Source: Rehmannia glutinosa (Eukaryota; Streptophyta; Magnoliopsida; Lamiales; Orobanchaceae). From it: DNA of 64,000 nt. This document shows positions 22,514 to 33,856 of this stretch, piece by piece. The stretch lies in NCBI GenBank assembly GCA_016081115.2, contig CM071931.1, forward strand, positions 25,272,317 through 25,336,316. Reading direction: 5' to 3'. The position numbers and the translations under genes are program-made. A model generated the notes under the pieces. That model saw only the letters and a program-made list of their open reading frames with translations, had not been told where the DNA came from and ran no database searches. The first letter of the stretch is position 1. The number at the start of each line of letters is the position of its first letter.

Positions 22514-23622
22514 TGTTGGAATTTGGTCTTTGAAAAATGGGTGTTGACCCGATTTTGACCAAATATTTAAGTGGTTTCCATTAGTGAAAAATGAAATTAA
22601 ATTATTTATAAAAATTTTACTAAGAGAGTAGATGAGAATAACATTTGGAATTTTTCAAAACCAATTCCGGGTGAATGAGAAATTAATGCTAGAAGTTAGC
22701 CACTTAATACAAGTAAATGGTATGGAAAATGAAAAATGTGGGGAAAGAGAAATGCTCCATCCCACATAGGATAAAGAGGCAAAGTTTGCACACTATATTT
22801 ATCCCAAGTTGGACTTATGGGTTTGGGCCCTTGGGGGCACCCAAGTTTTTAAAGGGGTGAGGACCTACATGCTTGTGGGTTTGGTTCAAAGCACACACGC
22901 GCGTCGTGCCGGCCCGGGTCCGGGTCGTGGGCTTGGGATTCAAGGCTCTTATTCTTTCTGAACCAAAAAACCTTTAAAATAATTGATTAATTAATTTTTG
23001 AATTAATTAACGGATTTTTCAACTGGGAAGTGTTCGCACCCGAGCATAGGCGGACGCACGGCCCGTGCGTCGGGTCGTGCGTCAATCGGACCTGCTCACA
23101 TCGGAGCACGGGATGATGCTACTTTGTCATTTTGGTTCACATCCACGCACGGGTAGCCGCACGAGCCGTGCGCCAAGTCGTGCGTCGATGCAAAGTGCAG
23201 AACATATGCGTCTGTTCATTAAAAACCTGTCTTTTCGGGCAAAAGACGTGATCTTTCCATACGAGGCACCTAATGCCTATATAACTCGACCCCTGCAGAT
23301 TGAAATAATATACGAAATACACGAAAATCCTAAGATTAAAATCGGTCATTGCATCATCAACATATTAACATTCCCTCCTTCAAAAGCTAGAAAGTTCAAA
23401 CACGAGCTGTTCGCTGTAGTTCTGGTTTTTGCAAGTGTTGCTAAACCGGAATAGAAATAGTCGTTGTATCTTAGGGACGTACGCTGGAACCGTTATCACT
23501 TGTATACAGGGCATTTTCGTCTTGCGGGGACTGAATCCAATTCAGGCTTCGACTATAGCCATACAGTTCAAACACTAGCCATTTTTCTTCAAAACAGAAA
23601 CTTTTATAAATTTTACCAAACA
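22514..23622 (+). mobile_element. Solo LTR (TSD CTTCT)
   Basis: The block starts TGTTGGAATTTGG at 22514 and ends TTACCAAACA at 23622, with the identical pentamer CTTCT at 22509-22513 and 23623-23627. Its 1109 bp hold GGTTTGGGCCC, a CG-rich island in two parts (22895-22930 and 23035-23195, GCACGGCCCGTGC and CACGAGCCGTGCG palindromes), and a TATA box TATATAA at 23278-23284. No internal region remains. By its make-up (TCCCACATAGGATAAAG near 22760, AGGGACGTACGCTGGAACCG near 23474) I would place it in Ty1/copia; this is recall, not alignment. Confidence 0.85.
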
Positions 23623-23653
23623 CTTCTCTCATGGTCATTCTCTCTCTGCACAT

Positions 23654-23655
<2 letters not shown>

Positions 23656-23705
<50 letters not shown>

Positions 23706-23751
23706 ACGTCCCTCCTCTCTCTCATTGTCCTCCTCTCTCCCCTCGCATGGT

Positions 23752-23787
<36 letters not shown>
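23656..23787. repeat. (CT)n microsatellites
   Basis: Two pure CT runs (about 23656-23702 and 23756-23787) are separated by imperfect CT-rich sequence. Open frames on both strands here encode only Ser-Leu or Glu-Arg repeats and are not genes. Confidence 0.9.
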
Positions 23788-23792
<5 letters not shown>

Positions 23793-24434
23793 ACGATCAT
23801 CCTCTCTCTATTCATATAATATTTTATATACAAACATCTCACGAAATCCAAATTTTTCAGGAAAAAAATACTCAAAGAAATGATACATTAGACATTTATA
23901 CTTTTCAAAGTAGAATCGATGCATGTTAATAAAAAAAATGTATTTTTTTTAATAAGAAGTGAGATTTATTATAACAAGAAGTGATATTTTTTAATAAGAA
24001 TTGATACTTCTTTAATACAAAGTGGTACTTTTTTTAATAAAAGTAATATTTGTTTTAACAAGAAGTGATACTTTTTCATATGAAGTGATACTTGATTTTA
24101 ACAAAAAGTGATATTTTTTTAATAAATATTGATACTTTGTTTTTCTTCATAAAATCAATATTTTTTTCCCTAAAAGTGTTACTTCTTCCGTAACAAGTGA
24201 TATTTTTCTAACAATAAAAAGTAATTTTTTAAAAAGAATTAATACTTTTTTCTATAAGACTTTATTTTAATAAAAAATAATATTTTTCGAGTCTAATGTG
24301 ATAATTTTTCCATAGGAAATGATACATTTTTCATAAGAAGTGATACTTTATTCTCAATCTTTTTCCTTTGTTTCTTGCATTTAGAGAGATAAGAGAGGCG
24401 TGAGTAGAGAGAAGGACCACCAGAAGAGTGGGGC

Positions 24435-24435
<1 letters not shown>

Positions 24436-24482
<47 letters not shown>

Positions 24483-24601
24483 CCACGAGAGGAGTGTGAC
24501 CTGAGGAGACTGGAGAGAGGGGGGCACGAGATGAGTGGATGTGGGGATAAAGAAAGAGATGAACCACATGAGTATACAAAGAGAAATAAGACAATATTAT
24601 A

Positions 24602-24641
<40 letters not shown>
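24436..24641. repeat. (GA)n and (TA)n microsatellites
   Basis: A pure GA run covers about 24436-24481 and a TA run about 24606-24641. Open frames across them are repeats only. Confidence 0.9.
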
Positions 24642-24644
<3 letters not shown>

Positions 24645-24659
24645 ACAAACCTTTTTTAC

Positions 24660-25662
24660 TAATTTTGTTTTCCCACCTATTTACCTCTTTCTAAATTTGT
24701 TAACACATTTTTTGTTGTATTTAATAAAAAACATGTTGTTTGACATAATTAATTAGATTTTAAAAATGGAAAGACAATTAATTCATTGTAATTTTTATTT
24801 AATATGTTACCAAATGAGTTAATCCGATGTTGTGAATATAAAGAAAGCATATCTACAAAATACTGTATCAAAATTGAATATGGTTAGTATCAAATTGTCA
24901 ATTTTCCTTATTTTCAGTTTTTTTAGCAAATTAACAAGATATAGTAGAATTTCAATTCAAAAAATTATTAACTTTCCTTATATTTGTAAATTATAATTAT
25001 ATATTGTTTTAAGATTATTACCAACTATAAATACATTACGGCAGATAAAGATAAAATTAATATAAAAAATAATTATGCAATTTGTTTAATTGTGGCGCAA
25101 GTAAAATAAATATGGTAACAAAAATTAAATTGGTAATTGATAATTGATAATCTAATTAACATTCCAATATTGTCTGCGAGAACATTAACAATACTAACTT
25201 AATTATGATAATAAAATTTTCTGAATTGTTGACCAAGAAATAAATTTAAATAAGAAAATAATTGTAACAATAATCATTGACTTTCCATTTACAATTATTT
25301 TCCGCCAATTTCAACTCACAATTGCACATAATCTATATAATCCAAAAAAGAATTAATTGGTAATTTAATCAATTCGATTATAAAAACTTGATATTATAAA
25401 TAGGATCTATCTATATAATCAAAAAACGATTATAATGGTTAATTAATTAATTCGATTACAAAAACTTGCTATAATAAAATAAAAAAATTCAATTTTTTCT
25501 TTTTTTTGTTAAAATTCAATTTTTCCATAATTATTCTCATTGCTCACATATAAATATGTTGTGCAGTTTTATTATCAACCCTACTCATTCAAAACTCACC
25601 CTTACAAATCCGAGAACTAAAAAAATTCTCAGTGAGATATTATCAATAACCTATTAAGATTA
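24660..25662. other. AT-rich spacer with an 85-bp imperfect duplication
   Basis: Sequence around 25327-25395 (ATCTATATAATCCAAAAAAG.., TTAATCAATTCGATTA..) recurs imperfectly at 25409-25480. The unit begins TCTATATAAT, so a Helitron 5' end (TC start) could lie here, but Helitron 5' termini are too short to call by eye. A TATA-like ATATAAATATG near 25548 precedes the RPA-like gene. Confidence 0.35.
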
Positions 25663-27999
25663 ATGGCACCCATGATTACTCTAATTCGTGATTTAAACAT
25701 GACCAAAACTCAATAGATGGTGAAGCTTCGTTTGATTCGGTTGTATGAAAAGCCCGCATACAATGATAAGACCCAAATACAAAGCCTAGAATGTGTCTTC
25801 TACGATATCGAGGTAATTTATACATGCAATTAAATTGTGATTTTATATTTCAAGTTTTATTCATATTATTTACTTTGTGTAGGGAGATAGGATCCAAGGG
25901 ACAATACAACGTTTTCAGATTGATCAATTCAAAAAAATATTGAAAGAAGGTCGTATTTACGCAATACATGAATTTATTGTCGCTAACCAGACGGACAAGT
26001 ACAAAGCTACAACAACAAAGCACAAAATATTTTTTCATGGCAGAACTAATATTTTTGAAATATTTGATAATTCATTCCCACGATTCATGTTTAATTTTAA
26101 GAATTTCTCTGAATTGTCAAATGCTGCCACTGTTGATGAGACATTGCTATTTGGTATGAATTTTTTAAATTTCTAATTTTACAATAGACATGCAATTATT
26201 ACATAATTTTGTATTTCATAAACTGATTTGTCAAAAAAAATTCAGATGTCATTGGAAGGGTTGTATCTATGCAGTCTATACAGAACAAAGATTTGGAGGA
26301 AAAATAACCAGATTCATCGAGCTAATACTAGAAGATTTGGAGTAATTTAAATTAAAAAATTTCTAGAAAACGTTTAACATCTAAAAATTCAAATAATTAT
26401 TTTCATATTTTTATTTTACAGCAATAATTGTGTAAGCTGTACATTATGGGAGGAGTATGTTGATTTGATCCTAAAGCATCTAGAGACACAAAGTTTAGAG
26501 CCCATAGTAATTATACTTCAAATGTGTCGGGCCAAGATTTATAGAAGTAATATTTAACAACTGTATATTATTAAAAAATATTAAAAATAATTTTTTTATC
26601 TTTCGGTTCTTAACAGCTATTTAAGAGTTTTCAGATCAGGTGAAGGTGACAAATTCCTTTCATGTCACAAAGATGATTGTTGATGCTAATTTTGAGGAAA
26701 TAAGTGAGTTTAATCAGAGGTAATAATTCTTTGTTTTATTTTTTCTTCTAATTTTTGTTTTAAATATTTTTTATTTATATATAATTATCTGTATTTTTTT
26801 AGGATTCCTGAAACAAGCACTCAAACAAGGTCGATAAGCTATGTAACAGTTCCGTCGGCTCGCACTATAGTAGAGGATTTATAATCTGAAAATTCTTCGT
26901 TCAGAACTTTGGATCAATTGTACACACGAGAAGAGGTTGCAAATTTTAAACTTATAATAATGTTTTCTTTTATTAATCTTATATTTGTGGCTTATATATT
27001 AAATTTTTTAAATATATTTTTAAATTATAAATGGGAAGTTTCTGGGTTTGTGCAAAGATTATATCTTTTATAGGAGAGTGGTGGTATCTTTCGTGCAGTA
27101 AATGCCTGAAGAAACTAGAAAAAGCAGGGGACAATTATATTGTGCCAAATGTGACAGTCAACATGAGACTGGAATTTTTAGGTATAAAATTCAGTTTCAA
27201 ACTGTGGATGAGACGGCCTGTGCGTCTCTTCCTTGTTGGGACAGGGACTGTGAGACTCTAATAGGAAAATCGTGCACCATCTTGAGGGAGGAGTGCATGG
27301 AGTTAAATTTTCTTTTTGTTTTAACAATTTTTTGTACTTTAATTTATATTTTCTTAATTTTTAATCTACATTAATCAAATAAATTTTTATGATTTGTTTT
27401 GTTTAGAAATTAAACACAGATGAAATTCCTGAACAAATATGCTCCCTACTTGAGAAAAAGATATTGTCCAAAGTGCAAATTAAATCAGAGCAACTTCGAA
27501 ACTATATGGGGGCATTCACAGTTTGAAACTGACAGATGATCCTGCTTTAATCTTGAAATATGGATGTTCTGTTTTTCAAAATGTCAGGTAAATAGAAAAA
27601 TTTCTCTTGAGGGTATTTGTAATTTATGATATTACACTAAACTAAATATGTTTTTTTAGTAGTCGAGTTTCTTTTCAAAACTACATGCAGATGATTCAAC
27701 AAAATTGAAGGTATTTAAATTTAAATTTTAAGTTTAATATATATTTATATGAAATTTATATTATAAGGTTCAAGAATTACGTTATTGTAGTTATTTTATT
27801 GATTATGTTTAATAACTTTTTTATAGGGTTATTCGTCAGAAGATGAGGTTAACACCCCAAATAAAAGTGTAAAAAAAAAACAAGCAAAGCACTCGAAGCT
27901 TCTGGTACTAAGCGTGCCTTGCTTGAAGAATTCTCATCTTCAAGCACTTGCAAAAAGTGGAAGAGTATTATCAAGAAGGAGAATGAAAAAGAGGAATAG
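25663..27999 (+). pseudogene. RPA70-like single-strand DNA-binding protein of a Helitron, nine exons, decayed
   Basis: Plant Helitrons carry RPA1-like genes next to the Rep/helicase. Exons can be chained by GT..AG borders: 25663-25812, 25883-26153, 26246-~26340, 26422-~26550, ~26618-26720, ~26802-26935, 27074-~27300, ~27406-27590 and ~27828-27999. Exon 2 gives the OB-fold text RIQGTIQRFQIDQFKKILKE with IHEFIVANQTDKYKATTTKH; exons 3-4 read FGGKITRFIELILEDLE then NNCVSCTLWEEYVDLI. Exon 7 holds the C-terminal zinc ribbon: WYLSCSKC .. YCAKCDSQHETGIFRYKIQF .. CWDRDC. Exon 8 has YTREE-proximal text continuing DEIPEQICSLLEKKILSKVQ, and exon 9 a Ser/Lys-rich tail. Breaks: TAG at 25714, frameshifts near 26300 and 27140, stops near 26880 and 27525. 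The parts follow the RPA1 order (OB folds, then zinc-ribbon OB fold). It is the same orientation as the helicase 3 kb downstream. Confidence 0.8.
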
Positions 28000-29486
28000 A
28001 AATGTTGGAGAGATTATTTGGTCTTAGCATAATAATAATTGGTTTTTATTGGTTTGGTATGAATTTTTGAATTTTGTTTGGTTATAATATTCCGTTGAAC
28101 AATCTTAGTAGTTTAGGTTTCAGTTTTTGGTTGTTTGGTTAATGGCATTACTTTATGTTGTTTTTAAAATCTTGCAATAATATTATGTATTAATTTTAAA
28201 GGATTACTTTTAAATTACTGAAACAGTGTTTCTCGAAAATAAACTTAATTACATGTGCATCTTGATTGACAAAAATTATACAAACAAGTATGTACTTATA
28301 AAAAAAATCATCAAATATTCACTTAATGAAGAACCCCAACACCATCAGGATTCCACTACACTCAAGGTGAAGGGTCAAGTAGCTTTGTTAGCTTAGAGTA
28401 TTCATAAAAGTTAATTTTTGCAAGAAAAAAAAAACAATTACAAATGCCAAATACAATATACACAACACGAGAATATTAAAAATGGCCATAAATATCATCA
28501 CTGTAAATCTAAATCTGATAAGACAATTATCATTGTAGTTAAAAAAAATCATTGATGATTTCAACACAAGATAAAGAAAGGCAGAGCAATAAATTCGACA
28601 TCATACATGGCAACAAAATATTACATTTTCATTTTGAATATATATGCATTTAATTGATAAGATGCGATTTTAAGAGTCATATATATATGATAAACGAATA
28701 ATATTGTTTGTTCATAAATTTTTTAAAAGATTTTCTGTCTCCAGCTGTATTTTTGTAAAAACAAAGTTCAGTTTTAGGATCAATATATATAGATGTCATG
28801 GTGTTCATATTTCATTTCAAAAAATCTTGAAACCAGACACCACCAAAAACTAAGACAGGCAAACACAATAAGAAAAAGTGATAAAACTACCGAACATGCG
28901 ACAGCTGAAAGGACATACAGTTTTGGGCAATAAACGAAGAAGGGATGAAAATACTTCAAACGATATTTTGTTTTTTTAAAAAATATGACATATAATGTAA
29001 TATAGGAGTTAGTGGTTTTCAGTACTTATCTGTTTCTGGATTTATCTGCAATGTTCATGTTTCATAGTATTTGAGTTCAACATAACCTGAAAGAATTTAA
29101 ATTATATTAACTGAACATGATCATTTGAATTAAGAAAAAAACATATGTAAAAAATAATTACTTATCCTGCATTAACATTTGCTGCCAAATGTGTTCTTCA
29201 GTTATCCTTGCAAGATTGAACAACCATAAGCTGAGAAATAAGATTTACATCTCATTAGATTTTTCTGTAAATTATCTTAAATAGACACATAAAGTAGGTT
29301 TCAACAAACTGCAAGTATGTAGATAATAAAAAAACACAAAATTATTATAATAGTTATCGGTTTCATTATCAGCAAAGGCCGAATTGAGATGTTAAAAGGG
29401 TGTCCACAGTTTCAAGGATTTTATATAACATACTTCAACACTATATATATAATACCACCAAAACAACTATTTTTATTATCTTTTAT
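28000..29486. other. AT-rich Helitron interior, no gene seen
   Basis: Between the RPA-like gene and the LTR only AT-rich sequence is seen, without recognisable Rep or helicase motifs. Confidence 0.4.
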
Positions 29487-31038
29487 TGTTGGGAAATTAT
29501 TTTGTAGATTTTGATGAATGCCATGTAAAACTTAGATTAGAATGTTGGCACCCCATTTTCCTTGTAATTCTCATTGTAATAGATATGGCTGAATGAGCTG
29601 AGTCAAGTCAGCTATGCCTAGAAATACAAGAAGTCAACTGAAGAAGTGAAGTGAAGACTCCGCTGCGGAACAACTGAGTATGGCCAAGACAGAGGACCAA
29701 AGACTTGACTGAAGATGTAACAGTGAGGGACAGCTGTGTGAAGAGTCAGTTAAGTCAACTCAAAGAAGCCAAGTCACAAGTTGAAGTGACATATGAGTCT
29801 TTCAATGTTTGGAGCAGACTCAAGTCACCTGGGGAAAAGGCAGCTGCAAAGAGGAGTTAACTGAAACGAATCCGTTGCACAGAAGTCAAGAACATTACTT
29901 AAACAAGTAACACACCCATGCTGCCAGGTCTTAAAGTGCATAGTCCCAGAAGCGTGCAAAAGGAATAAACCAATGGGAAGCACTGCACCTCATGTCAGAA
30001 CCTGAAAAGCTGGACATTCATTTAATACGAGGAAAGGTCTACATCTCAAGATTGAAGACCAAGAAAAGACAAGCCAACGAACATAAGTGACTTTTGAAAA
30101 TCAGCCTATCTCTTCAACGGGCAGATTTTTGAAAGCTCACTATAAAAGGATGAGGAATTTCATTGAGAAAAGGTTACCTTGATTACCTGAACCACGAACG
30201 AGCAAACATTATTTAATCTGTAACCTGCAAAATATTCTCAAGTTATTCAAGCAAAATCCTCAAGCCTAAATCTCGAAGGAAATCGATCCAACACAAAGCT
30301 GTGAAGGAAGGACAACTTCAAACTGTTGAAGAGGAAACTTTTGAAGAATCAAATGGGTCTACTTTCCAAGGAGGATTGTAGGAAGGTTCAAGGTCGAACC
30401 AATCTCAAGTTATTGGAGGGCTTCGTGATCAAATCCAAAAAGCTTGAGAAAGTGAGCTGAAGTAGCAAGGCAGCTGCCCTGTGAAGAAGCTGAGTCGGAC
30501 GAGAAGTCAGCTGTGTGACCAAAGCATCTCCAGACTGAGTCCAAGGAGTAAGTCACTGTGTGATCAAAACTTATCTTTAGACTGATAACCACTTTGTGAA
30601 TTGATCATTACTTAGTGGATTCCTCCAGGAGTTGGAGAAGAGAGGATTAGAAGAATTACCCCATCTTCGAACCTCTATAAAATCTACTTGTGTCATTTAC
30701 ACTTCTGCATACTCATTTCATATCTGCTGATAATTTGCCATCCAATTGATAAATAACTAAGTGCTAAAATCAAGTGTTAAAACAAAGTTAATCAAATTCA
30801 AGGGTGTTAAGTCTTCAGCTGAAAAACTCATCACAACCAAGTTAAGGTTTAGACTAAATAGCTGGGTTATTCTATCAACAGCTCTATCGAGTCTGTTGAG
30901 TGGCTAACTCTGCTGATTAACTAACTCAGCTGTCCCTGAAGGACATAGCTGTGTAATTAACTCTGTAATATTTTTAAAAGGACTAAATTCGAAAAATTGG
31001 TAAGGTTTATTCAACCCCCCCTTCTAAACCTTACTCAC
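29487..31038 (+). mobile_element. Copia-type solo LTR inside the Helitron helicase region
   Basis: It starts TGTTGGGAAATTATTTTGTA at 29487 and ends after TTTATTCAACCCCCCTTCT and AACCTTACTCACA near 31034-31038. The C-run just before the end is typical of SIRE-like copia LTRs. It is related to the minus-strand LTR at 4716-5176. Purine/pyrimidine words CAGCTGA and AAGTCAA recur through its body. No TSD is visible: the right flank is helicase coding (HWEKCWEFLLDDI), while the left flank is not, so a deletion probably joined unlike sequences after insertion. Confidence 0.65.
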
Positions 31039-31041
31039 ACC

Positions 31042-32893
31042 CATTGGGAGAAGTGTTGGGAGTTCCTTTTGGATGATATTCTATATAATCGAAGACGACT
31101 TCTAAATCATCAAGGTATTGATGTATTATATTTTATATCTCATGTAGTTCCTTTTGGGTGAATATTTTCATAGTTTACAAATTTTAGTGATATTCATTTG
31201 TTTATGAAATTTATTATATTTCTTCTTCTTGTGCAGATCTGGTATTGAGTGAGAACCAAATCAAGAATCTTGCCTTATCGGAAATTGAAAAATTGATAAG
31301 AAGTCGTGGCAAGAGTCTATGTAACTTTGAGTCAATGCCATTTCTGGATGTTGACAATCTTCAAAACCACCGAAATAGACTGATATACGACGAGTTGCGC
31401 TACGATCGTAAGGTGCTATTAGTTGAGCACCAGAATCTACTTTCCACACTAAACGATGAATAATGTAACGTTTACTCGAAAATAATGCATGCGGTGGTAT
31501 CGGATAAAGGTGGTATGTTCTTTGTCTATGGATATGGAGGCACAAGCAAGACATTTTTGTGGAGGGCTTTATGTTCGACGTTGAGATCAAAAGGAGAAAT
31601 TGTACTAAACGTTGCATCGAGTGGCATGGTATCTCTTCTGTTGCCAGGTGGTAGGATTGCACATTCGCGATTTGTTATTCCTTTAACCCCAAATGAAGAC
31701 TCACATGCAATATCAATCAGGAGAGTCCACTTACGGAGTTGATTATTCGTTCTAAGCTTATAATTTGGGACGAAGCACCGATGATGCACAAGTTTTGCTT
31801 TAAAGCACTTGATGAAACTTTGCGATCTCTTTTAAAACACGACAACCCGTTGGCAAAACATATAGTGTTTGGAAGGAAAATTGTTGTGTTTGGTGGAGAC
31901 TTCAGACAGATCTTGCCTGTTATACCTAAGGGAAGTCGATAGGATATTGTGAATGCAATGATTAATTCATCGTATTTGTGGAAAGATTGCACAGTTTTAA
32001 AACTGACTAAGAACATGCGGCTTCAAAGCTTAGGTGGAACCGATGATTATGCAGATTTGGTGCAATTTTCTGAATGGATTGCAAGTATTGGAGATGGGAC
32101 AATCGGAGGATCAAATGATGGTTGTGCAACTATTGATATACCTGAAGATATCGTGCTAGAATCTTCTGGTGATCCAATTGCAACTATTGTTGAAAGTACT
32201 TATCCGATGTTTAGAGATGACATTGGTGATCCGACTTACTTGAAAGAGAGGGCTATACTGGCACCGACCCTCGATGTTTTTGAGTCCATAAATGAATATA
32301 TGATGTCTTTAAATTCTTCCGAGGGCAAGGCGTATTTGAGCTCCGATAGCACATGCAAATCCGATGCTACTGTTGACTTCTTGCATGATCTGCATACACC
32401 AAATTTTTTGAACGAGATAAGATGTTCCGATGTTTTTAATCATGAATTGCATTTGAAGGTTAGTACGCCAGTTATGCTCTTGAGGAACATGGACCATTAG
32501 CTTACTAGATTGGTTATTACGAGGCTCACCAAACATGTACTTGAAGCTAAAATTCTCACCGGAACGAATGCAGGTCATAAAGTGTTGATTCCGCGAATGA
32601 CATTTACCCCATCAGACCTCATAATTCCATTCAAGTTTCAACGAAGACAGTTCCCTCTTATTGTATCGTATGATATGACTATAAATAAGAGTCAAGGCCA
32701 ATCTCTCTCCAATGTTGGGCTATTTTTGCGCAATCCAGTATTCAGTCATGGCTAATTATACATTGTTGTTTCCAGAGTCACCAATCGCAAGAGTTTGAAA
32801 ATATTAGTCTGTGGTGACAACGAATCAAATAACAAGCAAACAATGAATGTCGTGTACAAAGAAGTCTTTCAAATTTGTAGCTTTTTTATATAG
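31042..32893 (+). pseudogene. PIF1-like helicase (C-terminal part of Helitron RepHel), decayed
   Basis: PIF1-family helicases are 5'-3' DNA helicases; in Helitrons the domain is fused behind an HUH nuclease. A first exon 31042-31114 (HWEKCWEFLLDDILYNRRRL) splices by GTATTG..GTGCAG to 31237. Motifs in order: GYGGTSKTFLW (motif I; the Walker A glycine before Lys is Ser, GTSKT instead of GTGKT), LNVASSGMVSLLLPGGRIAH (Ia), LIIWDEAPM (II, DE intact), FGGDFRQILPVI (III), LTKNMRL (IV), and TINKSQGQSL with YIVVSR (V/VI). Breaks: stops at 31461, 31940, 32498 and 32753 and a frameshift near 31720-31742. The N-terminal helicase part and Rep are lost at the LTR. Non-functional, though motif order is complete from I to VI. 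Confidence 0.9.
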
Positions 32894-33042
32894 TGCTTTA
32901 ATTTCAATAATTTGTTTGAATTTTATTTTACATTTTTATATTTTATTAATATTACTATTTTAACATAAATCCAATGGTTGGACACGACAAATTTTATATT
33001 ATTCAACACAATCTAATTGCAAAGGTCCAATATAACACTCAC

Positions 33043-33068
33043 CGTGCATTGCACGTGTGTAAAACTAG
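33043..33068 (+). other. Helitron 3' terminus: hairpin plus CTAG
   Basis: CGTGCATTGCACG is a perfect 6-bp-stem hairpin with a single-base loop, followed by TGTGTAAAA and CTAG, then T. This is the textbook 3' end of Helitrons, which end CTRR and insert between A and T. It lies 150 bp downstream of the helicase stop in the expected orientation. Confidence 0.85.
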
Positions 33069-33856
33069 TTTTGGGTAATATGAGGATCCAGTCTCGAAGA
33101 GACCTGCCTATCAGAAAATCAATTAAAAGTCTTATTTGTAACATCCTAAAAAAACAAGCAATAAGTTCAATAATGACGCAACAAAATTGCACGTAAAATT
33201 TGCATTTATATATGCAAGCATACTAAGTCCTTCAGTAAAATTTTGCCCAATCATAAACTACCATTAGGGATGGGGATCCCGACCCTGCCCGCAAGTACAC
33301 GCCCGTTTGGGTTGCCCCGGCCCGTGGACTGGCCGGAGCGGGGCAGGGCGGATTTGGTATTACTTTCGTCCGCGGGTATCTGCTCTGCCCCGTCCCCCTA
33401 TTATATTTATTTTTAAAATATATTTTAATATAAATTTTGCATATATAATATATATTATAAGGGATAAGGTTATATGAGTCCAGGGTCCCTAGGTAAGAAT
33501 GTAGGGACAAATCCTGTCCATTAATCTATTTCAATCCATGGATGATATTAATTCAATTTTTAGACTATTCATCATAAAAAATGTAATCATTAAGGCTATA
33601 TTAGGAAAAAAAATATTGGATGACATATGGACAGTTACACTTGATATGGGAAAGATTTGATTTTCTCTCTCTACAAACTTTCATTTTCTCTCACCTCTAC
33701 AAACCACACCACGTTCACAATTTCACATTCTTCATCTCTATAAAACAGAATTTGATATCTTCTATTTCTCTTTCATCCGAAATACGCAAAGCTTCGACGA
33801 AAAACCTTTCTTCTCCGTCAAAAAAACCTAAAAACTTTAATAGCCGTACAAACTCT

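Larger units (their letters stand above)
22400..24600. repeat. CT/GA-armed repeat element interrupted by a solo LTR
   Basis: CT-rich sequence (22438-22513, continuing after the solo LTR at 23628-23815) is mirrored by GA-rich sequence at 24380-24560, so the flanks can pair as inverted arms. Between them (23930-24360) lie about a dozen degenerate copies of a 25-30 bp unit built around AAGTGATACTTTTT, also present in the MITE at 17399. The overall shape suggests a foldback/MITE-like element grown by microsatellite expansion. Outer borders and TSD are not resolved. Confidence 0.45.
25320..33068 (+). mobile_element. Helitron (RPA + PIF1-type helicase), left end uncertain, disrupted
   Basis: Three same-strand parts define it: the RPA-like gene (25663-27999), the helicase (31042-32893) and a canonical 3' end. 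The end consists of the hairpin CGTGCA-T-TGCACG (33043-33055), a 9-bp AT-rich gap and CTAG (33065-33068) followed by T. The Rep (HUH nuclease) part and the 5' part of the helicase are not found; the copia-type LTR at 29487-31038 lies where they should be. The left end TC is not identified, so the start given is a guess. Confidence 0.7.

Noticed and set aside
23471..23875. Frames across (CT)n/(GA)n runs encoding Ser-Leu or Arg-Glu repeats
   Set aside because: Microsatellite translation only; no unique sequence or start context.
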